Shown piece by piece: positions 7,077 through 14,344 of a DNA stretch of 28,734 nt. The stretch lies in contig JANYDR010000389.1 in assembly GCA_025363495.1 (NCBI GenBank), positions 1 through 28,734 on the forward strand, given 5' to 3'. Made by a program: the position numbers and the translations under genes. Position 1 is the stretch's first letter. Each line of letters starts with the position of its first letter. The DNA comes from Cyclobacteriaceae bacterium (GTDB lineage: Bacteria > Bacteroidota > Bacteroidia > Cytophagales > Cyclobacteriaceae). The notes beneath the pieces are model-generated. The model had not been told where the DNA came from and made no database searches. It was given only the letters and a program-made list of their open reading frames with translations.

Positions 7077-7718
7077 ATGAAAACTAGACTTCTATTTGTC
7101 TGCCTGGTGTTGATTTTTTCCGGCTCACAGGTTTTCGCCCAGCTTACTAAAGCGGAGAAAAAGGAATGGAAAAAGAAGGCCAAGGAATTTCGTACTAATC
7201 CCGAAGCCCTCAAGTCATTTACTGAAGCAAAGCAAAAAGCCGAAACTACTGTCGTTAAACAGAATGACGACCTGAAGCAGGCACAGTCAACAATCAGTGA
7301 CAAGAACGCAAAGATTGCCGACCTTGAAGATCAGATCTCCAAAATGCGTATAGAGCTTTCCTCTTCCAAAGCTGAGCTGGCTTCGCTTAAACTAACGCCT
7401 CCTGTCCATGTTATGGATTTCTCAAAAGGCGTTGTTTTCAAAGTTCAGGTTGGCGCTTTCAAGAATAAAGACCTTGCAAAGTACTTTGATAATAATCCAA
7501 ATTTTGGAGGAGATGCTGCTGAAAAGGGTGAGCCTCAACGTATCACAATCGGGATCTTCCGCGACTACTGGGAAGCCGATACGTTCAAGAAATACATGCG
7601 CGACATGGGCGTGAAAGATGCTTGGATCACACCATACCGTGATGGCACACGCGTGGAGATCAAGGACGTAATGGAAGGCGTAATGGCTGAAAAAGCAGAA
7701 AAGGCCCAAAAGAAGTAA
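7077..7718 (+). CDS. Exported coiled-coil protein with SPOR-like C-terminal domain
   Basis: 213 residues. Signal peptide MKTRLLFVCLVLIFSGSQVFAQ is followed by a Lys-rich helix (AEKKEWKKKAKEF), a predicted coiled coil at about 45-105 with heptad-like KNAKIADLEDQISKMRIEL, and a C-terminal alpha/beta domain beginning FKVQVGAFKNKDLAKYF with a second half QRITIGIFRDYWEADTFKKY. The pattern V-Q-V-G-A-F ... I-G-I-F-R-D is the two-half repeat of SPOR peptidoglycan-binding domains, so a periplasmic cell-wall role is plausible. Automated annotation often labels such proteins 'ezrin/radixin/moesin family' because of the coiled coil. A clear terminator follows, so it is probably monocistronic. Confidence 0.75.
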   Translation: MKTRLLFVCLVLIFSGSQVFAQLTKAEKKEWKKKAKEFRTNPEALKSFTEAKQKAETTVVKQNDDLKQAQSTISDKNAKIADLEDQISKMRIELSSSKAELASLKLTPPVHVMDFSKGVVFKVQVGAFKNKDLAKYFDNNPNFGGDAAEKGEPQRITIGIFRDYWEADTFKKYMRDMGVKDAWITPYRDGTRVEIKDVMEGVMAEKAEKAQKK

Positions 7719-7740
7719 CGTATACAATAAGGTTTTCCGA

Positions 7741-7770
7741 AAGCAGTGTCATAACGGCACTGCTTTTTTG
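7741..7770 (+). terminator. Rho-independent terminator after the SPOR-like gene
   Basis: 8-bp perfect stem AAGCAGTG/CACTGCTT with a 9-nt loop followed directly by a T-run (TTTTTTG). It ends the SPOR-like transcript and insulates the glycine-rich gene downstream. Confidence 0.85.
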
Positions 7771-7776
7771 TTTTCA

Positions 7777-7784
7777 TACTTTTG
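7777..7784 (+). promoter_or_regulatory. Possible -7 box directly before the glycine-rich gene
   Basis: TACTTTTG fits TAnnTTTG and ends only 4 nt before the ATG at 7789, so a transcript from it would be leaderless or nearly so. A TTG -33 element at the right distance is not visible; the preceding terminator occupies that space. Confidence 0.35.
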
Positions 7785-7788
7785 CATT

Positions 7789-8580
7789 ATGAAACGATTA
7801 AGTGCAGTTGTCTTGTGTTTATTACTGTCTACGGTCACGTGGGGTCAAATCAGCATGAAGAAACTGAGTTTAAAACGCGGTGAAGTTTACACCATTAAAG
7901 AGTCTGATATTCTTGTGGTGGATTCATTGATCATGCGGGATTCTTCAAAGATCATTCTCAACAAGCTCAAGCCCGACAATTTCATCCACGCAAAAGTAGC
8001 CGTCTTCTATAGAGGGACTCTCATTGATGGGAAAGGTGTTTCAGGATTGAAAGGGCGTAAAGGCAAGACAGGACCTTCGCCTCAAAGTCCGTGCACAGAT
8101 GGGGGGCAAGGAACACCTGGAACGGAAGGAACTAACGGAGGACATGGCACTAATCTTCTTCTCTACTTTTCAGATATCGTGTTGAAAGGACAAGTAACAA
8201 TTGATGTCTCAGGGGGTGACGGGGGTGATGGTGGAAATGGAGGGGATGGTGGAGGTGGAGGAACAGGAACCCGTGTCTGCAAAGGCGGCGATGGAGGAGC
8301 GGGCGGGAATGGATCCAGAGGTGGGAATGGAGGAAATTCCGGAAGCGTCACTTTCAATGCACCCCGCATTCCTGAATTGAGACTTATGCTTGGAGAAAAA
8401 ATTGTTGTAAAAAATTACGGAGGGAGTGCGGGCAATGGCGGCGATAGTGGCGTTAGAGGTTATTCCGGATTGAGCAATGCAGGCGATAGTAAGCTTGACG
8501 GAAAAGCCGGGAAAAAAGGTCTGAAAGGAAAAGAAGGAACTGCGGGAAAACCTGGGGCTGTAAATTTTCAAGACAAGTAA
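7789..8580 (+). CDS. Exported glycine-rich, collagen-like repeat protein
   Basis: 263 residues, signal peptide MKRLSAVVLCLLLSTVTWGQ. Residues about 20-80 form a non-repetitive beta-rich region. Three glycine-rich tracts follow: GLKGRKGKTGPS near 92, a dense GGX tract (GGDGGDGGNGGDGGGGG, then KGGDGGAGGNGSRGGNGGN) near 140-185, and a tail of G-X-X triplets (GKAGKKGLKGKEGTAGKPG). Between them are short hydrophobic strands such as NLLLYFSDIVLKG and IVVKNYGG. This suggests an extracellular triple-helix or polyglycine-II type fold, perhaps structural. ATG 7789 is chosen because it starts the signal peptide. The stop lies 1 nt before recJ, implying co-transcription or coupling. I recognise no named family. 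Confidence 0.8.
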   Translation: MKRLSAVVLCLLLSTVTWGQISMKKLSLKRGEVYTIKESDILVVDSLIMRDSSKIILNKLKPDNFIHAKVAVFYRGTLIDGKGVSGLKGRKGKTGPSPQSPCTDGGQGTPGTEGTNGGHGTNLLLYFSDIVLKGQVTIDVSGGDGGDGGNGGDGGGGGTGTRVCKGGDGGAGGNGSRGGNGGNSGSVTFNAPRIPELRLMLGEKIVVKNYGGSAGNGGDSGVRGYSGLSNAGDSKLDGKAGKKGLKGKEGTAGKPGAVNFQDK

Positions 8581-8581
8581 G

Positions 8582-10282
8582 ATGAACAGACGCTGGATTT
8601 ATAAGCCTATTCCAGATCAGCAGCAGATCGAGGCGCTCGGTAAGAGCCTTAATATCAATTCACATCTCTCCGCGATTCTTTTGCAAAGAGGAATAAGTTC
8701 ATTTGACGAGGCAAAGCATTTCTTTCGCCCTTCACTTGATGATCTTCACGATCCCTTTCTCATGAAAGATATGGAGAGGGCAGTCGATAGAATGAAACTT
8801 GCATTTGATCGCGAAGAAAAAATTTTAGTTTACGGTGACTATGACGTTGACGGAACAACGTCCATAGCGTTGGTTTATAGTTACCTGAGAGATTTCTATC
8901 CGCATTGTGATTTTTACATTCCAGATCGTTACGCTGAAGGCTATGGCGTTTCTGAAGCTGGCATTATCTGGGCTGAAGAAAATAATTTCTCTCTCATCAT
9001 CGCTCTCGACCTGGGTATTAAAGCCAGTGATATGGTGGTGCTGGCGAATCACAAAGGCATTGATTTTATAATTTGCGATCATCACTTACCCGATAAAAAA
9101 ATTCCTCAGGCAGTAGCGGTGCTTGATCCAAAGCAGGATGATTGCAATTATCCTTTTACTGAGCTTAGCGGATGTGGAATTGGTTTCAAGCTTCTCCAGG
9201 CTTATTCGCGAAAATATGCCGATGAAAAAGTTGTTTTCGATTATCTTGATCTTGTAGTCGTCAGCATTGCATCCGACATCGTTCCCATCAATGGAGAAAA
9301 CAGGATCCTCGCACATTATGGATTAAAAAAACTAAATGAAAATCCCCGCCCGGGATTAAAAGCCCTCAAAGAAATTGCCGGAACTAAAAACGACCTTGAC
9401 ATTTCAGGAGTAGTATTCACATTAGGTCCACGTATCAACGCTGCAGGAAGGGTGGCACATGCCCGCGGAGCGGTGCAACTTCTCATTTCCCAAACCGAGG
9501 AAGATGCAAACGCTTTCGCGGAAAAGATTAACATCAAAAATGACCTTAGAAGGGAATTCGACTTGTCGATCACAGAAGAAGCGCTGGCCATGATAGGATC
9601 GGACGAAACCCTTCAAAAAGCCAAAAGCACAGTGTTATTTAAAAATTCCTGGCATAAAGGAGTAATTGGCATAGTTGCTGCTAGGTGTATTGAACGATAC
9701 TATCGTCCAACCGTGATCCTGACTGAAAGCAATGATAAAATTACCGGCTCCGCTAGGAGTGTTAATGGCTTTGACCTGTATCAGGCCATTGAGCAATGTG
9801 GTGATCTGCTTGAAAAATTCGGTGGACATAAATATGCGGCGGGTCTTACAATGGATCGGATCAACCTTCCTGCTTTTCAACAACGCTTTGAAGAAGTCGT
9901 GGCGGCGACCATCACTGACGAAATGTTGACGCCGGTTGTTGAAATTGATTTGCCGGTCACGTTTGATGCTATAACTCCGGGGTTCATTTCTGTTTTGAAA
10001 CAGATGGCGCCGTTCGGACCTGACAACCAGCGACCCGTATTTGAAGCAAAAAATATTTATGTGTTAAACTCATTAGCCACATTCAAAGACAAGCATCTTC
10101 GTTTCCTGGCTGGGCAGCATGGAAGTGATAATTTTTTTAACGCGGTGGGTTTCGACCAGATAGATCATTATCATCAAATGCAGTCCGGGGATTCGTTCAA
10201 CATGGCATTTACAATCGAGGAAAATACATTCAACGGAAGTACCACTGTACAACTCCGTATCAAAGACATAAAATTCAACTGA
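8582..10282 (+). CDS. recJ: Single-stranded-DNA-specific exonuclease RecJ
   Basis: 566-residue 5'-3' ssDNA exonuclease of the DHH family, acting in recombination and mismatch/base-excision repair. Motifs visible: VYGDYDVDGTTS (D86, D88, D90), ALDLG (D143), CDHHLP (DHH at 166-168), a glycine motif GPRINAAGR near 283, the DHHA1 segment WHKGVIGIVAARCIERYYRP, and GSARSVNGFDL with FGGHKYAAG. A C-terminal OB-like domain (PVVEIDLPVTFD ... FGPDNQRPVFEAKN) completes the family layout, so the length is normal. It starts 1 nt after the glycine-rich gene and ends 5 nt before lptB, so the three probably share a transcript. Confidence 0.96.
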   Translation: MNRRWIYKPIPDQQQIEALGKSLNINSHLSAILLQRGISSFDEAKHFFRPSLDDLHDPFLMKDMERAVDRMKLAFDREEKILVYGDYDVDGTTSIALVYSYLRDFYPHCDFYIPDRYAEGYGVSEAGIIWAEENNFSLIIALDLGIKASDMVVLANHKGIDFIICDHHLPDKKIPQAVAVLDPKQDDCNYPFTELSGCGIGFKLLQAYSRKYADEKVVFDYLDLVVVSIASDIVPINGENRILAHYGLKKLNENPRPGLKALKEIAGTKNDLDISGVVFTLGPRINAAGRVAHARGAVQLLISQTEEDANAFAEKINIKNDLRREFDLSITEEALAMIGSDETLQKAKSTVLFKNSWHKGVIGIVAARCIERYYRPTVILTESNDKITGSARSVNGFDLYQAIEQCGDLLEKFGGHKYAAGLTMDRINLPAFQQRFEEVVAATITDEMLTPVVEIDLPVTFDAITPGFISVLKQMAPFGPDNQRPVFEAKNIYVLNSLATFKDKHLRFLAGQHGSDNFFNAVGFDQIDHYHQMQSGDSFNMAFTIEENTFNGSTTVQLRIKDIKFN

Positions 10283-10287
10283 CTCAC

Positions 10288-11079
10288 ATGATCTTACGCG
10301 CAGAAAATCTTTTGAAGAAATATAAAAAACGCACTGTTGTAAATAATGTTTCTGTTCAGGTAGGTCAGGGGGAGATCGTGGGATTGCTTGGGCCTAATGG
10401 TGCAGGTAAGACGACAAGCTTCTACATGATGGTCGGTTTGATAAAACCCAATGGCGGAAAAATTTTTCTTGATGACAAAGACATTACCGAATTACCAATG
10501 TACAAGCGCGCAAAACTTGGAATAGGTTATCTCGCGCAGGAGGCTTCCATATTTCGATCACTTACTGTTGAAGAAAATATAATGGCTCCCTTAGAAATGG
10601 GTGATCTTAACAAACAGGCACGAAGAGAAAAAGTAGATAGTTTACTTGAAGAGTTCAGCTTAACACATGTACGCAAAAGTCAGGGTATGGTGTTGTCAGG
10701 TGGTGAACGAAGAAGAACTGAGATTGCCCGGGCACTTGCCGTTGATCCAAAGTTTGTATTACTGGATGAACCATTTGCGGGTGTGGATCCAATTGCTGTG
10801 GAAGAAATTCAATCCATTGTGTCAAAGTTGAAAAAGAAAAACATCGGTATCCTAATTACCGACCACAATGTTGATGAAACACTTACCATCACAGACCGTG
10901 CTTATTTAATGGTGGAAGGAAAATTATTCAAGTCCGGAAGCGCTGAAGATCTCGCCAATGATCCAATGGTTCGCAAAGTCTACCTGGGACAAAATTTTGT
11001 GCTGAAGAGAAAGCGTGATGCGGTGGTTGAACAAGTGATCGAATCTTCAACCACTGATTCGGGCGAACCGTCTTTGTAA
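10288..11079 (+). CDS. lptB: LPS export ABC transporter ATPase LptB
   Basis: 263-residue cytoplasmic ATPase powering lipopolysaccharide extraction from the inner membrane by LptB2FG. Walker A GPNGAGKTT at 35-43, Q-loop Q84 (LAQEASIF), signature LSGGERRR at 136-143, Walker B FVLLDEP at 156-162, H-loop H193 (ITDHNVDET). The SIFRSLTVEENI and PFAGVDPIAVEEIQ stretches are characteristic of LptB rather than of generic ABC ATPases. A charged C-terminal tail of about 20 residues (RKRDAVVEQVIESS...) is longer than in E. coli. Five bases separate it from recJ. Confidence 0.93.
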   Translation: MILRAENLLKKYKKRTVVNNVSVQVGQGEIVGLLGPNGAGKTTSFYMMVGLIKPNGGKIFLDDKDITELPMYKRAKLGIGYLAQEASIFRSLTVEENIMAPLEMGDLNKQARREKVDSLLEEFSLTHVRKSQGMVLSGGERRRTEIARALAVDPKFVLLDEPFAGVDPIAVEEIQSIVSKLKKKNIGILITDHNVDETLTITDRAYLMVEGKLFKSGSAEDLANDPMVRKVYLGQNFVLKRKRDAVVEQVIESSTTDSGEPSL

Positions 11080-11080
11080 T

Positions 11081-11121
11081 CAGTTGCCGAATAACCGTCA
11101 CCAGTTGCCGGGAATTTTCCC
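11081..11121. repeat. GTCACC/GTTGCC repeat between convergent genes, copy 1
   Basis: CAGTTGCC occurs twice around ACCGTCAC, ending in the small palindrome GGGAATTTTCCC (11110-11121). A related sequence in opposite orientation lies at 25493-25547, also between convergent genes. It may mark a shared terminator-like element for lptB and the facing lipoprotein gene. Confidence 0.45.
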
Positions 11122-11163
11122 TAATGAATAGGAGATTCATTTTGCAAAAAAATAGAAGATTAA

Positions 11164-11616
11164 CTAGAACTTCAGCGCCTCCTCATAACTTACGGGCACT
11201 TTCAGGGGAAATCCTCTCACAGTTACCTTCATACTTCCTTCAAACCTGATATTGTGTTCTTTCCCTCCGAACAAGCTCAGGATTGTATCCAGCAAGCCGT
11301 CCTTTAAATTAAGTTGTACTTCCAGTGGTATTGTGAATTCCGATTTGCCTTTTATTAAAGCACTTAAGTGTTGGTCTACACGCGCACTCTTGTTCCCATC
11401 GACCGTTACGTCGAGATCGATTCTCTTCAAACGCATACGAGTAGAGTTGGGATTATAAAAAACAACGTCCGCTATTAAAAGAGGCCCATCGGATCCAGTC
11501 TTTACTTCTCTAATGTTAATAGATCGTAAGATTACTTGTTCTTTTGGAACACAGGCTTGAACTACTAGCAATAATAATAAAATAACGGTGCCGTTGTTGG
11601 TGTTTTTCACCAACAT
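11164..11616 (-). CDS. WHy/LEA-type lipoprotein
   Basis: Probable outer- or periplasm-facing lipoprotein: n-region MLVKNTNNGT, hydrophobic VILLLLLVVQA, then lipobox Cys22. The mature part resembles the WHy/LEA14-like beta domain: ILRSINIREVKTG, LLIADVVFYNPNSTRMRLKRI, a DVTVDG strand, and KSEFTIPLEVQ; the 'N-P-N' and 'F.IPL.V' features are typical. The start is ambiguous. A further ATG at 11652 (and one at 11646) would add 12 residues encoded by a near-duplicate of the start region. I prefer 11616 because it gives a normal lipoprotein signal length, but a hairpin lies directly after that ATG. Convergent with lptB. Confidence 0.7.
   Translation of the reverse strand: MLVKNTNNGTVILLLLLVVQACVPKEQVILRSINIREVKTGSDGPLLIADVVFYNPNSTRMRLKRIDLDVTVDGNKSARVDQHLSALIKGKSEFTIPLEVQLNLKDGLLDTILSLFGGKEHNIRFEGSMKVTVRGFPLKVPVSYEEALKF
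11596..11614. promoter_or_regulatory. Hairpin immediately after the lipoprotein start codon
   Basis: GTTGGTG/CACCAAC, a 7-bp perfect stem with a 5-nt T (DNA plus strand) loop, begins within the second codon after ATG 11616 in the minus-strand mRNA. It could hinder or tune initiation at that start. Confidence 0.45.
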
Positions 11617-11736
11617 CACCCAATCCATAATGTTTCTCACCAACATCTTCATACTTTTAAATTCAAATTACTCTCCTAAATATTTAATTTTACAAATCAA
11701 TGTTGGTGAAAACTGTACAACGGCAAAGTTAGTGGT

Positions 11737-11822
11737 TGGGCTAAGCCCATTCGGAGTTGCATTCGGTAACCTCCGGCTTAAGCCGGAGGTTACATCGAAC
11801 CGCGAATTGGACTTTAGTCCAA
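11737..11822. repeat. Cluster of three REP-like palindromes
   Basis: Three successive perfect or near-perfect palindromes: TGGGCTAAGCCCA (about 11738-11750); a perfect 28-nt palindrome at 11766-11793 centred on CCGGCTTAAGCCGG; and TTGGACTTTAGTCCAA at 11807-11822. All share a core of the form GGnCT-(A/T)-AGnCC. No transposase or RAYT gene is in the window. The cluster sits upstream of the dioxygenase gene and beside the divergent lipoprotein gene. Confidence 0.8.
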
Positions 11823-11862
11823 AATACTCACGTTGTCAAAAAATCATCCCACCGCATGATCC

Positions 11863-12504
11863 ATGGAAACACCAACATCGGCGCCACAACCAATGACAAC
11901 CCAATTCCAATTTCAGATCGAACAAATCGCCGACGGCCTTGTGGAGAAGGGTTACTCTGTGATCGATCATTTCCTGAGCAGTCATGAAGTTAACTCCATT
12001 TTACAAACAGACGAATTTAAGAACGCTAAGTTACAGTTTAAAAAAGCCGGAATAGGAAACCAACAAGACAAGCAGATAAATGAAGGCATTCGGGGAGATT
12101 ATATTAAATGGATTGATCCCCAAACGGCTCCTTTATCCGTAGCTCTCTATCTCAAACGGTTAGGCGAATTACTTCAGTATCTTAATAAAAGTTTATTTCT
12201 CAGTCTGAAAGACGCGGAAGTTCACATGACGATCTATCCCATCGGAACTTTTTACAAACGTCACCTCGATCAGTTTAAAGCAGATGATCATAGAAAGTTA
12301 TCCGTTATATGTTATTTGAATATTGATTGGGCAGAAAGTGACGGTGGGCAATTGAGAATGCATTTGCCAGAAGGCCCCACTGATGTGCTTCCCGTTTCAG
12401 GGCGACTTGTTTGCTTTCGGAGTGATCAGATCGAGCATGAGGTGCTGGTTGCTACGAGAGAACGACTTAGTTTAACGGGATGGATTGTTGATAAAAAATT
12501 CTAG
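11863..12504 (+). CDS. 2-oxoglutarate/Fe(II) dioxygenase, prolyl-hydroxylase (PHD/EGLN-like) type
   Basis: 213-residue cytoplasmic dioxygenase. Iron ligands H134 and D136 (FYKRHLDQF) and H192 (IEHEVL), and 2-oxoglutarate-binding R201 (RERLSLTGW). The local order of motifs (YPIGTFYKRHLDQF, RKLSVICYLNIDW, DGGQLRM, GRLVCFRSDQIEHEV, LTGWIVD) follows animal HIF prolyl hydroxylases and their bacterial relative reported to hydroxylate EF-Tu. Protein prolyl hydroxylation is therefore a plausible activity, but the substrate is not shown. A second possible start, ATG 11893, would remove a polar METPTSAPQP lead. An inverted repeat follows the stop. No obvious operon partners. Confidence 0.8.
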   Translation: METPTSAPQPMTTQFQFQIEQIADGLVEKGYSVIDHFLSSHEVNSILQTDEFKNAKLQFKKAGIGNQQDKQINEGIRGDYIKWIDPQTAPLSVALYLKRLGELLQYLNKSLFLSLKDAEVHMTIYPIGTFYKRHLDQFKADDHRKLSVICYLNIDWAESDGGQLRMHLPEGPTDVLPVSGRLVCFRSDQIEHEVLVATRERLSLTGWIVDKKF

Positions 12505-12513
12505 TGAAATGAA

Positions 12514-12564
12514 GAATTAAGAATGGTCGAGTAATACACCGCGACCATTTTTAATTCTTAATTC
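12514..12564. terminator. Inverted repeat between convergent genes (terminator-like)
   Basis: GAATTAAGAATGGTCG (12514-12529) pairs with the reverse complement at 12542-12564, which has extra TTAAA bases. T-rich DNA follows (TTCCTTCCTTTTTAAT). A bidirectional terminator is plausible because the flanking genes converge. The arms again consist of short AATTAAGAA words. Confidence 0.6.
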
Positions 12565-12576
12565 CTTCCTTTTTAA

Positions 12577-13683
12577 TTATTTAGAAAAGAGTTTCTCATC
12601 CAAACCAGGTATCAGCTTCATAGCATTTTTATAATAAATTTTCTTCAACACATCATCTGGTAAACCGATACCATACATCCTCCAAAAAGCATGGTAGCGC
12701 TTATGATAAGGGAAGTATTCGTCTTCCGTTTCAAGAACCCGGAAATAGGTTTCATATTCTTCCGGTACCCAGCTGTCTTTTCCAAAGAGAACGCGATCCT
12801 GATATTTTGTGAGGAGTGCTTTTGCAGCGCGGGGTTGACGACCAAGCTCAGCAATTACAGCGCCAATCTCCGTGTACATATTGGGAAACTGATCCAGCAA
12901 TCCACCAAGTTTTTTCAAATCACTACCATACCAGCCTAAATGAGCATTGATGAATTTTGTTTTTGGATGCTTACGAAAGATATTGTGCTCTTCAGCTATA
13001 AGCTTTTCCCATTTCAAAGTATCGGTGTCATGACGTCGGCCGGGATGTGTCTTTAGCTCAAGCCATCGTTCATTGTTCTTATCTATTGGCTGCCAGAATT
13101 GTTTTGGATCCGCTGCATGGATCAATACTGGGATTCCAAGCTCTCCACATTTATCCCAGACAGGATCGATTCGTGGATCATCAATTTGAATTCTTTTCCC
13201 GCTCTTTGAGGCGGCCATGCCGATGGATGATTTATAAATTTTAAGTCCTTTGGCTCCACGTTTCACGTCATCTTCTATCTGACGAACAATGCGCGCTGTC
13301 CATTCAGGATTGTCGATATCGCGAAAGTCAACGTTGGTAAAAAGCACAAAGCGATTGGGGTAACGTGCTTTGATGTTTTCCATGGACTTTTCGAGATGAT
13401 CACCGCTACCACCAAATCCGCGGCCACTAAGATTTACCATCACGGCCATATTAAGAGCATCCATCTTTGAAATCAATTCCTTGAAATCAGATGTGTTCAT
13501 GTTCCCCTGGTGATTGTGAATATCAATAAAAGGAAACTTTGATTTTGTTAAATGGTGCTCCTCCACCACGAGTGAGGAAGGAGGATCATAGTCTTCAAAA
13601 TCCATCTTCATTTCCAGCGGTCTTTCCTGGGCGATGACCGCTGCAGAGTATAGAAGAAAAAGAAACGGCAAGGTTTTTCTCAT
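12577..13683 (-). CDS. Exported amidohydrolase (Amidohydro_2 TIM-barrel)
   Basis: 368 residues. Signal peptide MRKTLPFLFLLYSAAVIAQ, then a metal-dependent hydrolase barrel: H56/H58 (FIDIHNHQG), VLIHAADP, FINAHLGWYGSD, and LFGKDSW with the C-terminal Asp. The fold matches the amidohydrolase-2 family (decarboxylase/lactonase-like relatives), with the substrate unknown. The gene's last part, DEYFPYHKRYHAFWRMYGIGLPDDVLKKIYYKNAMKLI (quoted here as ...GIGLPDDVLKKIYYKNA), is the family-typical end. ATG 13683 is chosen over 13695 and 13749 because it begins the signal peptide; the upstream in-frame residues MSKNSHHHSHDLRFFP look like leader DNA. Confidence 0.85.
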   Translation of the reverse strand: MRKTLPFLFLLYSAAVIAQERPLEMKMDFEDYDPPSSLVVEEHHLTKSKFPFIDIHNHQGNMNTSDFKELISKMDALNMAVMVNLSGRGFGGSGDHLEKSMENIKARYPNRFVLFTNVDFRDIDNPEWTARIVRQIEDDVKRGAKGLKIYKSSIGMAASKSGKRIQIDDPRIDPVWDKCGELGIPVLIHAADPKQFWQPIDKNNERWLELKTHPGRRHDTDTLKWEKLIAEEHNIFRKHPKTKFINAHLGWYGSDLKKLGGLLDQFPNMYTEIGAVIAELGRQPRAAKALLTKYQDRVLFGKDSWVPEEYETYFRVLETEDEYFPYHKRYHAFWRMYGIGLPDDVLKKIYYKNAMKLIPGLDEKLFSK

Positions 13684-13880
13684 AGGATTTGACATTAATA
13701 GTGGAAAGAAACGTAAATCATGGGAATGATGATGGGAATTTTTACTCAAGCGGCCAATCGTTGTTGAAACGCATCCAAATTATTCCGATGAAGTTTTCTA
13801 ATGATCATCTTCAATATATAATCCTTTCGGAGCTTTAAGAGTTAATGATTTGTTGAAAACCTTGGAAATCAGCCCATCTG

Positions 13881-13909
13881 AGAATAAACCCGGATTAAAC
13901 CCTTATTCT
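13881..13909. promoter_or_regulatory. Inverted repeat in divergent intergenic region
   Basis: AGAATAA/TTATTCT arms with a 15-nt centre containing ACCCGGATTAAACCC. It lies between the divergent amidohydrolase and small exported protein genes and could be an operator. The rest of 13684-13953 shows nothing recognisable. Confidence 0.25.
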
Positions 13910-13953
13910 GTTAATTAGTCTAACTACCAGATTCGCATTAATGAATCAGGTGT

Positions 13954-14199
13954 ATGAAAAAGTTGATTTCTTTCTGCTTGTTTGCCTCAATTGTGATCCT
14001 TTCCCTCCTCGCAAAAAATACAGTCGAAGCGCAAGTGGTCATGCGTCCGGCAATAATTACACCCATAGTTGTTCGGCCAATATGCCCCGGCCCAGGGTAC
14101 GTATGGAGAAATAATCTATGGGTCTTCAGACCACGTCATGGGTATGGCGTTGGTGTGCGTTTTCACCCTAGGCCCTTTAGGTATAGAAGATACTGGTAA
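13954..14199 (+). CDS. Small exported Pro/Arg/aromatic-rich protein
   Basis: 81 residues. Signal peptide MKKLISFCLFASIVILSLLAKNTVEA is followed by QVVMRPAIITPIVVRPICPG, then PGYVWRNNLWVFRPRHGYGV and a basic aromatic tail RPFRYRRYW. The 'PGYVW...W' part resembles short YXW(V/G)-type repeats seen in Bacteroidota and proteobacterial exported peptides of unknown function. AGG occurs 5-7 nt before the ATG. A strong hairpin follows downstream, so this is a complete small transcription unit. No function can be assigned. Confidence 0.65.
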   Translation: MKKLISFCLFASIVILSLLAKNTVEAQVVMRPAIITPIVVRPICPGPGYVWRNNLWVFRPRHGYGVGVRFHPRPFRYRRYW

Positions 14200-14272
14200 G
14201 TTGTCTAACCCGAACTTAAGATCGGGGTCTGGCATTCTACTAACTAAACGGGTACTGATCAATATTAGGATA

Positions 14273-14292
14273 GCCGATGCACCAGCATCGGC
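14273..14292 (+). terminator. Strong hairpin after the small exported protein
   Basis: 8-bp perfect stem GCCGATGC/GCATCGGC with tetraloop ACCA, followed by CTGAATTTCTTTCC. The T-content is moderate. Probably a terminator separating the small gene from the TPR gene. Confidence 0.65.
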
Positions 14293-14344
14293 CTGAATTT
14301 CTTTCCTAAAATTCTTTCCTAAATTGCTTCACATTTACTCTCAC

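Noticed and set aside
8209..8340. G-quadruplex in the glycine-rich coding strand
   Set aside because: Two G5 runs are close together, but the next long run is about 16 bases away, so a regular three-tier quadruplex is not supported; the richness follows from glycine codons.
8163..8369. Proline-rich minus-strand reading frame
   Set aside because: It is the antisense shadow of the glycine-rich gene; GGN codons read as proline-rich on the other strand.
13249..13500. Plus-strand frames inside the amidohydrolase gene
   Set aside because: No family resemblance and the opposite strand is clearly coding.
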